Source: Actinocatenispora thailandica
GTDB lineage: Bacteria; Actinomycetota; Actinomycetes; Mycobacteriales; Micromonosporaceae
Assembly: GCF_016865425.1 (NCBI RefSeq)
Contig: NZ_AP023355.1
Span: forward strand, 2,912,198-2,976,197
Length of the DNA stretch: 64,000 nt
Direction: 5' to 3'
Position 1 is the stretch's first letter. Each line of letters opens with the position of its first letter. Shown in pieces: positions 35,576 to 44,566 of the stretch. The notes under the pieces are model-generated. The model was not told the DNA's origin. It saw only the letters and a list, made by a program, of their open reading frames with translations, and did not search any database. A program made the position numbers and the translations under genes.

Positions 35576-37384
35576 TCAGAACGGGATGTCGTCCTCGTCC
35601 GCGGCGGCACCGACCACCGCGAACGGGTCGGCCCGCTGCACCACCGAGCGGGTGGCGGTGGCCGGGGCCTCACCCGCCTCCGAGGGTCGGGTCGCCCACG
35701 CCGGGAACGGGAACTCCACCACCAGCGGGACCGGGATGTCCGGCTGCGCCACGAACATCGTGCCGGGCTTGGCCAGCACCGCGCGCTGCCGCTGCGCGGT
35801 GGGCAGGTAGCCGTACTCGGGGCGGCCCGCCTCGGCGGCGTCGAGCCGGCCGACGACCCGGATCGCCGAGTTCGCCACGATGCGCCGTTCGATCTCGCTC
35901 GCGGTCTGCTGCGCGCCGATCAGGATCACACCGAGTGACCGGCCCCGCTCGGCGATGTCCAGCAGCACGTCCTTGATCGGGCTGGTGCCGTCCCGCGGCG
36001 CGTACTTGTTCAGCTCGTCGAGCACCACGAACAGCAGCGGCCGGGCCGTCCCGGCCTTCTCCTTGCGCTCGAACTCGGTGCGCAGCGTCACCCCGACCAC
36101 GAACCGCTGCGCCCGGTCCGGCAGGTTGTGCAGGTCGACGACGGTGAGCTGGCCGGCGTCGGCGGTCGAGATCTGGTGCGGCCGCCGGGCCGGCAGATCA
36201 CCGCGCACCAGCCGGCCGAGGTCGCGCTTGCTCGCCACCATCCGCCGGATGAACGCGTTCACGGTGCCCAGCCCGATCGCCGAACCGGCCCACTCGGCCC
36301 GGGTGTCGTCGTCGGTGAGCTGGTCGACGAGCAGGTCCACCAGCGCGTCGTAGCTGCGGACCACGGTGCCGGAGATGACCGCGGCGCCGTCCTCGGCCTC
36401 GATCGCGTCCCGCGCCAGCCGGGCCGCCACCTGGTGCACCACCATCGTGTACTGCTGCCGGTCGTCGTCCGCGTCGGCGAACACGTACGGCAGCAGCCGG
36501 TCGTGGCAGAACTCGTAGATGCTCCAGTAGAAGGCGTCCACCCCGGTGGTGCGGGCCACCACGTCCGGGGTGCCCTCCGGGTCGCCGGCCCGCGCCGGGG
36601 CGAACACCGACACCGAGGCGAACGCGCCGGCCGGCAGGCCGAGCCGGGCGTACGCGGCGCGCTGGTCGTCGTCCAGCCGGCTGTTGGTGTGGTCGAGCAG
36701 CAGCAGGTCCTCGCCCTTGACGTTGAAGATCAACGCCTTGGTGTTGGTCGCCTCGGCGCCGAGCACGTCGGAGCCGAACACCGAGTAGAGCAACCAGGTC
36801 GCGAACGAGGTCTTGGTGGCGACGCCGGAGATGCCGGAGATCGACACGTGCGCGCCGCGGGTGCCGTCCAAAAAGTCGGCGTTGAGGTAGATCGGCTCGC
36901 CGTCCCGGCCGGTGCCCAGCGCGATCCGGCGCTCCATCCGGTCGAAGTACAGCGCCGTCGCCCGCTCGTCCGCCGCCGCGCGGCGCACCTCGGCGCCGGG
37001 CATCGGCGGCACGTACATCTCCGGCTCCAGCCGGGTGGTGGTGATCTCGGCCGCCTCCTGCACCTGCGCCGGCAGGGTGCCCTCCGAGATCAGGAACACG
37101 TCGGAGTCGAACTGGGCACCCTCGTGCCGGGCCCGCACCTGGGTGACCACGCCGGCGATCGTCACCGGGTCCCGCCCCGGCACCTGCCGGTCGGTGACCA
37201 CCACGTCGTCGAGCTGGAGGTAGGCGCCCGGCCGGACGGCGACCCAGAAACTCAGCGGCGTCGCGTCGGCCGTGCCCAGGACGCGGCCCACGACCGCGCC
37301 GGGTTCGATCTCCGGTTCGTCGGCGGACAGCTCCTCCCACACCACCGCGTCGTCCGCCTCGGTTCTCGGCTGGACCTGGGTCAT
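35576..37384 (-). CDS. HerA-like ATP-dependent DNA translocase
   Basis: A 602-residue FtsK/HerA-superfamily ATPase. An N-terminal HAS-barrel-like domain spans about residues 25-120. Walker A is GISGVATKTS (184-193) and Walker B is LLFVVLDELNKYAP, followed by LIGAQQTASEIERRI as the sensor segment. HerA hexamers translocate on DNA and drive NurA during end resection. A NurA-like gene lies at 21.3 kb beside sbcCD. ATG at 37384 is the likely start. It is not in an operon with the nuclease, which leaves their partnership an inference. Confidence 0.82.
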   Translation of the reverse strand: MTQVQPRTEADDAVVWEELSADEPEIEPGAVVGRVLGTADATPLSFWVAVRPGAYLQLDDVVVTDRQVPGRDPVTIAGVVTQVRARHEGAQFDSDVFLISEGTLPAQVQEAAEITTTRLEPEMYVPPMPGAEVRRAAADERATALYFDRMERRIALGTGRDGEPIYLNADFLDGTRGAHVSISGISGVATKTSFATWLLYSVFGSDVLGAEATNTKALIFNVKGEDLLLLDHTNSRLDDDQRAAYARLGLPAGAFASVSVFAPARAGDPEGTPDVVARTTGVDAFYWSIYEFCHDRLLPYVFADADDDRQQYTMVVHQVAARLARDAIEAEDGAAVISGTVVRSYDALVDLLVDQLTDDDTRAEWAGSAIGLGTVNAFIRRMVASKRDLGRLVRGDLPARRPHQISTADAGQLTVVDLHNLPDRAQRFVVGVTLRTEFERKEKAGTARPLLFVVLDELNKYAPRDGTSPIKDVLLDIAERGRSLGVILIGAQQTASEIERRIVANSAIRVVGRLDAAEAGRPEYGYLPTAQRQRAVLAKPGTMFVAQPDIPVPLVVEFPFPAWATRPSEAGEAPATATRSVVQRADPFAVVGAAADEDDIPF

Positions 37385-37490
37385 GACGCTCGACACTCCC
37401 TGCTCGTCCGGTGGTACCGCCCCATGGTGCCGCACGGCCGCGGCCACGCCGCGCAGAACCGCCCGGCCGGTGTCGGCGGCGACGTCCCGG

Positions 37491-38236
37491 TCACCCCCGG
37501 ACGTAGCGCAGCAGCAGGTTGTCGTCGGCGGCGAGCACGTGCCCGAGACGCAACGAGCGGACCGCGGCGGGTGGGCCGGCGGTGATGCGCCCCGGCCCGG
37601 GCCCGGTCAGCTGCGGGGCGACGGTCAGGCACAGTTCGTCGACCGCGTCGGCGGCGGTCAGGCTGCCCAGCAGGTGCGGGCCGCCCTCGCAGAGCACCTG
37701 CCGCAGGCCGCGACCGGCCAGCTCGGCCAGCGCTGCGGGCAGGTCCAGCTCCGCGTCGCCGTGCACCAGCACGTCCGCGACCTGCGACAAGACCCGGCGT
37801 CGATCGGCCGGGGAGCCACCGTGGGTGAGCACCACGGGCCGGGTCGGTGCGTCGGTGAACATCGCACTGCCCGGGTCGAGTTCGAGGCGGCTGGACACCA
37901 GCACCAGCGGCGGGTACTCGGGCAGGCCGGCGGCGCGGCGCCAGGACCGGCGGCGTTCGTCCAGCCGCAGCGCGCCGTACCCCTCGTGCCGCAGCGTGCC
38001 GGCCCCGACCATCACCGCGTCGCACACCATCCGCACCAGTCCGAACACCCGCTTGTCCGCCGCGCCGGACAGCCCGGCCGAGTAGCCGCCGACGCTCACC
38101 GCGCCGTCCGCGCTGGTGACGAAGTTGACCCGGACGCGCGGGTGGTCCCGGTCGGGGGCAGGTAGCAGTCGAGCAACTGCTCGTCGGTCAGCGGCGTGGT
38201 GTCCGGCTCCGGCCACAGTCGGTACATGCCGGTCAT
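37491..38236 (-). CDS. Pyrimidine reductase family protein (RibD C-terminal-like), apparent frameshift
   Basis: A dihydrofolate-reductase-fold protein related to the RibD C-terminal domain. The N-terminus (MYRLWPEPDTTPLTDEQLLDCYLP) is in one frame. The rest, from VRVNFVTSADGAVSVGG through AADKRVFGLVRMVCDAVMVGAG to QVLCEGGPHLLG, is in another. One extra G in the G5 run at 38154-38158 joins them into a normal protein of about 248 residues. The start overlaps the preceding stop (ATGA). Probably an NADPH-dependent reductase; a sequencing error is more likely than decay. Confidence 0.85.
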
Positions 38237-38559
38237 GATCGCGCATCGGCGGCGCCACCCGGCGCACCGGGCCAGGCGTCGAGCACCTCGACGTGCCGCA
38301 ACCCGCCGGACGACGCGATGTGGGCGAACCAGGCGGCGCACTCCGGCACCGTGTCGACCAACCGGGCCGCATCCTCGGCGGCTGCCCGGTCGCGCCAGAA
38401 CAGCACGTCGAGGAAGCCGCCGTCGTCCTCCCGGGCGAGGTACCCGGCGAGGCAGGCCGGGAACCGGGCCCGCAGCGCGGCGAGCATCGCCGGGCGCTCC
38501 GCGAGCAGCCGCTCCTCGGCGCCCGGCACGACCCGGAACGCCGCCAGTTCGATCACCAT
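38233..38559 (-). CDS. Antibiotic biosynthesis monooxygenase-like dimeric barrel protein
   Basis: A 108-residue dimeric alpha-beta barrel protein (VIELAAFRVVPGAEERLLAERPAML, then FLDVLFWRDRAAAEDAARLV), similar to the ABM/YgiN group. Some members oxidise small aromatic substrates and many are uncharacterised. There is no ribosome site; TACGGT lies 7 bases before the ATG, suggesting a leaderless transcript. It is coupled by ATGA to the reductase gene downstream. Confidence 0.78.
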   Translation of the reverse strand: MVIELAAFRVVPGAEERLLAERPAMLAALRARFPACLAGYLAREDDGGFLDVLFWRDRAAAEDAARLVDTVPECAAWFAHIASSGGLRHVEVLDAWPGAPGGAADARS

Positions 38560-38672
38560 GTACGGCACCGTAGCGGTGCGGACCGACAGATCGCCGGTGC
38601 ACGGCGGCACCGGTTCGACCGATCCGGCTCGACCGGTCCGGCTCGACCGGTCCGGCCACGGCCAGCGCCGTC

Positions 38673-38810
38673 GACTCGCCGCCGGGAACCGCTTGCGGCC
38701 GGCCGCCGGACCGTCCTGGTCGCGGTCAGCGACGTGGACTCGCCGCCGGGAACCGCTTGCGGCCGGCCGCCGGACCGTCCCGGTCGCGGTCAGCGACGTG
38801 GACTCGCCGC
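38673..38810. repeat. Tandem repeat, period 64 bp
   Basis: GACTCGCCGCCGGGAACC recurs at 38673 and 38737, and its start again at 38801 (exact 64-base period), giving two full units and a partial third. The units differ only by T/C in GTCCTGGTC versus GTCCCGGTC. A shorter run of TCCGGCTCGACCGG units precedes it at about 38623-38655. The block fills the gap between the epimerase and monooxygenase-like genes and has no convincing coding frame. Confidence 0.88.
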
Positions 38811-38845
38811 GGAGAAGCGCGAGGGCTGGCGGGCGGACCGGCACG

Positions 38846-39745
38846 TCAGAGCATCTCTCGCAGCACCTCCTCGACCCCGCTCGCGGTCAGCCCGAACGCG
38901 CGCTCGGTCTCGCCGGCGTCGACCAGGAACCGGCCGGTGTCCATGAACCGGGTCTCGAACAGCTCCGGCCAGAACGGGTCGGTCAACCCGAGCAGGGACA
39001 CCTCCCGGTCGGTCATGGTGGCCAGCGTCGGAACCGGCGCGCCGGCCAGCGCCGCGAAGCGGATGGCCAACTCGCGCATGGTCGCCGGGATGGTGGGCGC
39101 CAGCCACGGCCGGCCCCAGGACCGGTCGTCGCGGGCGACCGCGACGAGGGTGCGCGCCACGTCGCCGATCGCGCTGAACGAGTGCAGGTGGTCGAGTTCG
39201 GCCGGTACCAGCGCCGGTCGGCCGGCGCGCACCGGGGCGGCGACGAGCAGCGAGAACAGCGATACGGCGCCGGCACCGAGGAACTGGCCGGCGCGGACCT
39301 CGGCCGCGCGCACCCGCCCGGCATCGTGTGCCTGCTTCGCCTCCCGCCACATCGCCGCCCGGGTGGCACCCTTTGGGCCGGTCGCGCGTTGCGGGGTGTC
39401 CGCCGTGACCGGGCCTTCCACCGGTCCGTAACCGTAGAGGTTGCCGAGCATGACGTAGCCGGCGCCGGTGCGTTCGGCGGCCGTCCGGATCGCGCCGAAC
39501 AGCGGTGGGATCGTCTGCGGCCAGGTGTGGTACGAGGTGGCGGCGCAGTTGAACACGGTGTCGGCGCCGTCGGCCAGCCGGGTCAGTGCGGCGGAGTCGG
39601 TGGCGTCGAGCGCGACCCGCTCGATCCCGGGCTCGTCGGCGCCGCCGCGCCGGTGTACGACGCGCACCTTCTCCCCGTCGGCGGCGAGCAGCCGGGCGGT
39701 GGTGAGCGCGGTGGCACCGCCGCCGACGATGACGTGCAGGGACAT
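38846..39745 (-). CDS. NAD-dependent epimerase/dehydratase family protein
   Basis: A 299-residue extended-SDR-like protein. The N-terminal nucleotide motif is HVIVGGGATALTTARLL, with NCAATSYHTW and VMLGNLYGYG in the substrate domain. The canonical YxxxK is not obvious, so the reaction (epimerase, reductase or NmrA-like sensor) is open. ATG at 39745 follows GGAGGAACC. It is divergent from a GlxA-type AraC regulator 121 bases away, which probably controls it. Confidence 0.85.
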   Translation of the reverse strand: MSLHVIVGGGATALTTARLLAADGEKVRVVHRRGGADEPGIERVALDATDSAALTRLADGADTVFNCAATSYHTWPQTIPPLFGAIRTAAERTGAGYVMLGNLYGYGPVEGPVTADTPQRATGPKGATRAAMWREAKQAHDAGRVRAAEVRAGQFLGAGAVSLFSLLVAAPVRAGRPALVPAELDHLHSFSAIGDVARTLVAVARDDRSWGRPWLAPTIPATMRELAIRFAALAGAPVPTLATMTDREVSLLGLTDPFWPELFETRFMDTGRFLVDAGETERAFGLTASGVEEVLREML

Positions 39746-39866
39746 GGTTCCTCCGGAATGAATGTCGGGCGATCGTGGTTCGGTGGGCATGAACGCAGTT
39801 CCAGACTCCGGCCCGGGCCCGGCAGCAGCCACGGGTCGGCCGGCCAGAACTCCGGAGGATCGGGCC

Positions 39867-40805
39867 ATGCATCGCCTCGCCGTGGTCGCCGTGCCGCCGG
39901 TGACGAGCTTCGAGCTGTCGATCCCCGACATCGTGTTCGGTCAGGCCCGCGCCGGCGCCGAGCCGGCGTACGAGGTGGTCTGCTGCACCGCCGATCCGGG
40001 ACCGGTGCCCGGGATCGGTGGTGTCGGGCTGACCGTCGATCGGGGACTCGACGCGCTGGCGGGCGCGGCGACGGTGCTGGTGATCGGCGGCGCCGACCTC
40101 GCGCCCCCCGCGGCTCCGGTCGTCGCCGCGTTGCGCGCCGCGCGCGCCGCCGGAGCGCGGCTGGTCGCGCCGTCCTGCGCCGGCGCGTTCCTGCTGGCCG
40201 GGTGCGGTCTGCTGGCCGGCCACAGGGCGGCGGTCGGGCCGCAGCTCGCCGAGCGGTTCCGCCGCCGTCATCCGGACGTCACCGTGTCGGAGACGCTGTA
40301 CGTCGCCGATGCCGGGGTGTACACCTGCGCCGGCCACGCCGCCTCGATCGACCTGTGCCTGCACCTGGTCGGCGCCGACCACGGTGCGGCGGTGGCCGGT
40401 GCCATCGCCCGGGCGCTGGCGGTGTCGCCGCCCCGGCCGGCCGAGGCGGCACCGCCGGCCGAGCCGGTCGCGCCGCCGCCGGCGGTGTCGCTGGCCTCGA
40501 CCCGGGAGTGGATGCTGGCCCGGCTGGGCGAGCCGGTCGCGCTGGCCGAGCTGGCGCGGCATGCCAACACCAGCGTGCGGACGCTGACCCGGCGGTTTCG
40601 CGCCGAGACGGGATCCAGCCCGCTGCGGTGGTTGCTGGCTCGGCGGCTCGACGAGGCCCGGCGGCTCCTGGAGACCACCGACCTGTCGGTGGACGCGGTG
40701 GCCCGGCGCGCCGGCCTCGGCACCGCCGATTCGCTGCGGGCGCATTTCGCCCGCGAGCTCGGCCGTACGCCGAGTTCCTACCGCGCCGGCCACCGCGCCG
40801 GCTGA
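39867..40805 (+). CDS. GlxA family transcriptional regulator (DJ-1/PfpI plus AraC domain)
   Basis: A 312-residue regulator. Residues 1-190 form a DJ-1/PfpI-like domain (VLVIGGADLAPP, then VAPSCAGAFLLAGCGLL at the nucleophile-elbow position). The C-terminal AraC domain carries two helix-turn-helix motifs (LAELARHANTSVRTLTRRF and VDAVARRAGLGTADSLRAHF). ATG at 39867 has GGAGG eight bases upstream. It most likely controls the divergent epimerase gene in response to an unknown ligand. Confidence 0.9.
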   Translation: MHRLAVVAVPPVTSFELSIPDIVFGQARAGAEPAYEVVCCTADPGPVPGIGGVGLTVDRGLDALAGAATVLVIGGADLAPPAAPVVAALRAARAAGARLVAPSCAGAFLLAGCGLLAGHRAAVGPQLAERFRRRHPDVTVSETLYVADAGVYTCAGHAASIDLCLHLVGADHGAAVAGAIARALAVSPPRPAEAAPPAEPVAPPPAVSLASTREWMLARLGEPVALAELARHANTSVRTLTRRFRAETGSSPLRWLLARRLDEARRLLETTDLSVDAVARRAGLGTADSLRAHFARELGRTPSSYRAGHRAG

Positions 40806-40875
40806 CCCCCGCACCGAGTGCTACGGCCACCGTGCAGCGGCCGGGCCGACGACGAGGCTGCTCGGCCGGTACCGC

Positions 40876-42693
40876 TCAGCCGGTCAGCAGGTGACGGACC
40901 CGGTCCGGGCCGAGGGCGACCAGCAGCGTCGGCAGCCGCGGGCCGGTGTCGGCCCCGACGAGCAGCCGGTACAGCAGGGTGAAGTACGACCGCTGCGCCG
41001 CGCGGACCGCCTCGTCGGCGGGTGCGTCGGCCGGCGCGCCGTCGAGCCGCTTCGGGATCCCGTACACCAGGGCGGTCACCGCGGCGAGGTCGGGGCAGCC
41101 GGGCAGCTCCTCGACGAGCAGCGCGAGCCCGTCCCGCTGCGTGCCGGTGAGCGTGGCCAGCAACGCGTCGTCCGGCTCCGCGCGTACCCGGGTGCGTCGC
41201 TCCGGCGGTACGTGCCGGGCCAACCAGGCCGCCGCCAGGGTGCGCCGCGGCTCGACGTCGGCGAGCCGGAGCGCGACACCTTCGACCTGCCCGAGGATCC
41301 GCTCGGTGGAGGCCGGATCACCCGCGGTGACATCCAGTACCGAGGTGAGCAGTCGCCAGGGCACCGCCCGCTGCGGCGCGACCAGCCCCGGTCCCGTGAC
41401 CAGTCGGTCGGGTGCGGTCGACTCCGGCGCCGCCGGCCGGCATGCGGGCAGGTTCGGTGCGACGGCCCGGCGGTACGCGACGCCGCGAGCGGGTGCGGCG
41501 GTGCCGTCGGCGACCTGGGCGGCGAGCCGGTCCCATTCGTCGTAGAGCCGGGTCACCTCGGTGCCGAAGTCGATGGTGATGGCCTGCTGCGGCCGGCGGC
41601 GCGCGTACAACCAGCGCAGCATCGCCGGTTCCAGGATCGCGAGCGCGTCCGCCGGGGTGGGGGCAGCGGCGCCGGACGAGGACAGCTTCGCCACGCCCCT
41701 GGTGCCGACGAAGCCGTACCCGAGCAGCACCGGCGGCCGGGCCCCGAACACCTCGGCGCAGATGCGCCGGCCGACCCCGAACGACGAGGACGGTGCCGCG
41801 TGGTCGGCGCCGGCCGACTCGAACGCGACCGGCTCCCCGGCCCAGCGCATCGGCCAGTCGACCTTCCAGGCGAGCTTGCCGTGATTGGTCTCGGCGAGCC
41901 GGAACCCGTCCGGACCGCACTGCACGCAGACGTACCGCAGCGCCGTGCTCTCCTCCCGGTAGCCGGTGATCCGGGTGTCGTCGTGACCGCAGCGCCGGCA
42001 GTACACCCGGTACGGCCACGCCGACGCCGGCTCGCCGCCGCCGCTGCGGGCGGCGGCGAGGATCGCGGCGATCCGGTGCCGTGCGGCCATCGCGGCCAGC
42101 ACCGCATCGGTGTGGTGCCCGGCGGCGTACCGGGCGGACTGGCTGACCACGCGGACCCGGATGCCCAGCTCGGCCAGCGCGACGCGCAACGGTGCGGCGA
42201 ACCGCGCCGCCCAGCTCGGCAGCTCCCCGTACGGGTCGGGCACCTCGGCCAGCGGCCGACCGACCTGCGCACCGAACGATGCCGGCACCCCGGCCGGGAG
42301 CCGGCGCAGCCGGTCGTGGTCGTCGAGGAACAGCACGTGCTCCACCGGTACGCCCCGGCTGGCGAGCTCGGCCGCGACCAGGTGCGGGGTGAGCAGCTCA
42401 CGCAGGTTGCCCAGGTGGATCGGGCCGGACGGGCTGATCCCGGAGGCGCAGACGAGCGCACCGTCGCCGCCGCGGCGCCGGTGTTCGGCCAGCGCGTCGT
42501 CGGCCGCGCGGGTCACCCAGTCGGACCCGGCGGGCGCCGACCGTCCGCGGCGCCCGGCCGGGTCCGGGCGAGCAGCGGCGGGGTCGGTCGGGGGCGCCGG
42601 GACGGCGGGGGAGCGGCTGGCGACGGTGGCCGCGTCGTGCGGCGTGGTCGGCGGGGCGCTGGACGGACGAGACGGTGTTGCGGGACTGGACAC
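40876..42693 (-). CDS. lysS: Lysyl-tRNA synthetase, class I
   Basis: A 605-residue class I (archaeal-type) lysyl-tRNA synthetase. The HIGH-like motif is SGPIHLGNLREL and the KMSKS-like motif is VAKLSSSG; zinc-binding-like cysteines occur in YCRRCGHDD and VCVQCGPDG. It charges tRNA-Lys. GTG at 42693 is placed five bases after GAGG. The first ~58 residues are a Ser/Pro/Ala-rich, probably disordered extension absent from typical class I enzymes. Whether a class II enzyme also exists in this genome cannot be seen here. Confidence 0.92.
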   Translation of the reverse strand: MSSPATPSRPSSAPPTTPHDAATVASRSPAVPAPPTDPAAARPDPAGRRGRSAPAGSDWVTRAADDALAEHRRRGGDGALVCASGISPSGPIHLGNLRELLTPHLVAAELASRGVPVEHVLFLDDHDRLRRLPAGVPASFGAQVGRPLAEVPDPYGELPSWAARFAAPLRVALAELGIRVRVVSQSARYAAGHHTDAVLAAMAARHRIAAILAAARSGGGEPASAWPYRVYCRRCGHDDTRITGYREESTALRYVCVQCGPDGFRLAETNHGKLAWKVDWPMRWAGEPVAFESAGADHAAPSSSFGVGRRICAEVFGARPPVLLGYGFVGTRGVAKLSSSGAAAPTPADALAILEPAMLRWLYARRRPQQAITIDFGTEVTRLYDEWDRLAAQVADGTAAPARGVAYRRAVAPNLPACRPAAPESTAPDRLVTGPGLVAPQRAVPWRLLTSVLDVTAGDPASTERILGQVEGVALRLADVEPRRTLAAAWLARHVPPERRTRVRAEPDDALLATLTGTQRDGLALLVEELPGCPDLAAVTALVYGIPKRLDGAPADAPADEAVRAAQRSYFTLLYRLLVGADTGPRLPTLLVALGPDRVRHLLTG

Positions 42694-42910
42694 GATGACC
42701 TCGCGGGATGCCGGAACGGGCAGGGCCGGCGGTGCGCTCCGAACCCGCGAACGGGCGTGTCGGTGTGGCTGGTGGCAGCACCGGACGCCGGACCGCCGTG
42801 CGGGGGCTGGCTCAGCTCCCCTGGGCGCGGGTCCGGCGCGGTTTGCGCTGGCTGCCACGGATCATCGTGGCCATCCTACGGCGTGGGCTGCGGCGACGGT
42901 ACGCACCGGC

Positions 42911-43033
42911 TCACTCGCCGGGCGCGCCGGTGGCCGGTTCCCGCGGTGGGGGCGTGGTCTGGTGCTGGCAGTCGCACCAGGCGCGGCCCTTGCAGTCCTG
43001 GTGCCGGCGCTCGCGGCAGGCCAGACAGATCAT
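42911..43033 (-). CDS. Small cysteine-rich protein (40 residues)
   Basis: Reads MICLACRERRHQDC at the start, then WCDCQHQ, and ends with a Pro-rich tail. The cysteines are arranged CxxC, then C and CxC, with two histidines, which suggests a metal-binding (zinc) knuckle. From memory, very similar short proteins occur in many actinomycetes. It lies upstream of lysS on the same strand. No Shine-Dalgarno site is visible, so the mRNA may be leaderless. The function is unknown. Confidence 0.7.
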   Translation of the reverse strand: MICLACRERRHQDCKGRAWCDCQHQTTPPPREPATGAPGE

Positions 43034-43178
43034 GCCGGTAGTAACGCATTCCGGCCGGCCACCGCGCAGGCCGGTGGCGGCGGAGTCACCCAGCCGGGCC
43101 GCGGCGGCACGGGCCGTTCACCGGGACCATCGTCCGGCCGGGACACCAGCGGCGCACGCCGCCCTCGGCGAGGACACC

Positions 43179-43211
43179 AGCGGCGCACGCCGGTTCACGG
43201 CGTGCGCCGCT
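43179..43211. terminator. Terminator-like hairpin after rhodanese gene
   Basis: A perfect 14-bp stem (AGCGGCGCACGCCG and its complement) with a 5-base loop, 22 bases beyond the rhodanese stop on the minus strand. A direct copy of the left arm with its flank (GGACACCAGCGGCGCACGCCG) also occurs 31 bases earlier, at 43141. Confidence 0.75.
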
Positions 43212-43233
43212 CGCGTCGCGTCCGTCGACGTGG

Positions 43234-43569
43234 TCAGATCAGGGTCGGCTCGGCACCGGTGTCGGTGGTCATCGGCCGCCCGGCGGCGATCCAGGCGCGC
43301 ATCCCGCCGTCCAGGTTCACCGCGGACAACCCCTCCTGCCGGAGGTAGCTGGTCACCCGGGCGGACCGGCCGCCGGACCGGCAGACCACGACGATGCGCT
43401 GGCCGTCCGGTAACTCGGGGATCCGCTCCGGCACGGACCCCATCGGCATGTGCAGTGCGTTGGCGATGTGTCCCGCGGCATACTCGTCCGGCTCGCGGAC
43501 ATCGAGGATCAGCGTGTCCTCGGCGACCGCGTCGACGTCGATGGCGGGGACGCTCGGGGGTTGTGGCAT
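43234..43569 (-). CDS. Rhodanese-like domain protein
   Basis: A 111-residue single-domain rhodanese. The domain opens with LILDVREPDEYAAGHI, and the active loop is VVCRSGGRSARVT with the sulfur-carrying cysteine. It likely moves sulfane sulfur or serves as a small persulfide carrier. ATG at 43569 is preferred over the adjacent GTG; TACGGT lies just upstream and there is no ribosome site, so it may be leaderless. Confidence 0.9.
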   Translation of the reverse strand: MPQPPSVPAIDVDAVAEDTLILDVREPDEYAAGHIANALHMPMGSVPERIPELPDGQRIVVVCRSGGRSARVTSYLRQEGLSAVNLDGGMRAWIAAGRPMTTDTGAEPTLI

Positions 43570-43656
43570 CACACGGCCACCGTACCCAGCCGGGCGGGCT
43601 GGACACCGATGTTGTCGGGAACTTTTCCGGACCGAACGGACAGCCGGCTCGGCCGG

Positions 43657-44393
43657 TCAGCCGATCTCGGTACGCAGTTGCAGCTCGCTGTCGTCGGTGC
43701 GGGTCACGTCCAGGTCGGCGGTCTTCGCGGCGAGGATGACGTCCTCGATGCCGTCCAGCCGCTCGGCGGCGCACACCGCCCGGGCGAGCCGCCCCTTGTA
43801 CGCCTTGTTGTGGTGGCTGACGGTCGCCAGCCGGCCGTCCGGTCGGGGGAGACGACCCGAACGGTGATCGCGTCGGGCAGCGGGCCGAGCGCCTGGTACA
43901 TCGAGGAGCGCAGGTCCAGCACGGGGCCGCCGGCGAGCGCGGCGGTCAGCGCCGGTCGCCACACCGATCGCAGCGAGCCGAGGCCGGGCAGCCGGATGCC
44001 CGCCGAGAGCCGGTACGCCGGGATCTCGTCGCCGGCCCGTACCGCGCCGAACAGGGCCGACGCGACGACCAGCCGCTCCTGTGCCCGCTGCCGGTCGGCG
44101 GCCGGCAGCGACGGGTAGTCGAGCGCCTCGTAGAGCACCCCGGTGTAGCGCAGCAGCGCCGGCGTCGTCGCGGAGTGCCACAGCGCCCGGTTGGCGGCGA
44201 GTTCGGCGTCCTGCCGCGCGGAGAGCCGCAGGACGGTACGGGCGAGGTCGACGTCGGTCGAGGCGGCCTGGACCGCGGCGATGACCCGGGACCGGATCGG
44301 ACCCAGCGACGGGAACGACAGCCGGGTCAGCTGTAACGGGGCACCCTGACCGCCTGGCGCCTTGGTCTCGGAGGGCGGCAACAACACGAACAC
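43657..44393 (-). CDS. yaaA: Peroxide stress protein YaaA (DUF328), apparent frameshift
   Basis: A YaaA-family protein, which limits free iron and DNA damage during peroxide stress in E. coli. The N-terminal part (VFVLLPPSETKAPGG, then ASALFGAVRAGDEIPAYRLS and LDLRSSMYQALG) is in one frame. The conserved C-terminus (TVSHHNKAYKGRLARAV) is in another. One extra G in the G5 run at 43845-43849 restores a 245-residue protein. GTG at 44393 follows a TAACGT -10-like box and is probably a leaderless start. Confidence 0.85.
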
Positions 44394-44449
44394 GGGACTG
44401 GACGTTACCGGCGACGATGGGTGTCCGAGCCATCGCCCAATTCGTGCAC

Positions 44450-44464
44450 CTTGCGTACCGCAAG
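44450..44464. promoter_or_regulatory. Inverted repeat in yaaA/ABC ATPase divergent gap
   Basis: CTTGCGTACCGCAAG has perfect 6-base arms (CTTGCG/CGCAAG) around TAC, between the divergent yaaA and ATPase genes. It is a possible operator; no regulator is adjacent. Confidence 0.4.
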
Positions 44465-44566
44465 TGGCGACTTCGCTTCTGCACGTTCGGCTGATTGTAT
44501 GTGCTGTGAGAGCGGCCACAGTATGTTCGGCGGCTTTTGCCGTACCCATGCGGTATTGGAGGCCCG

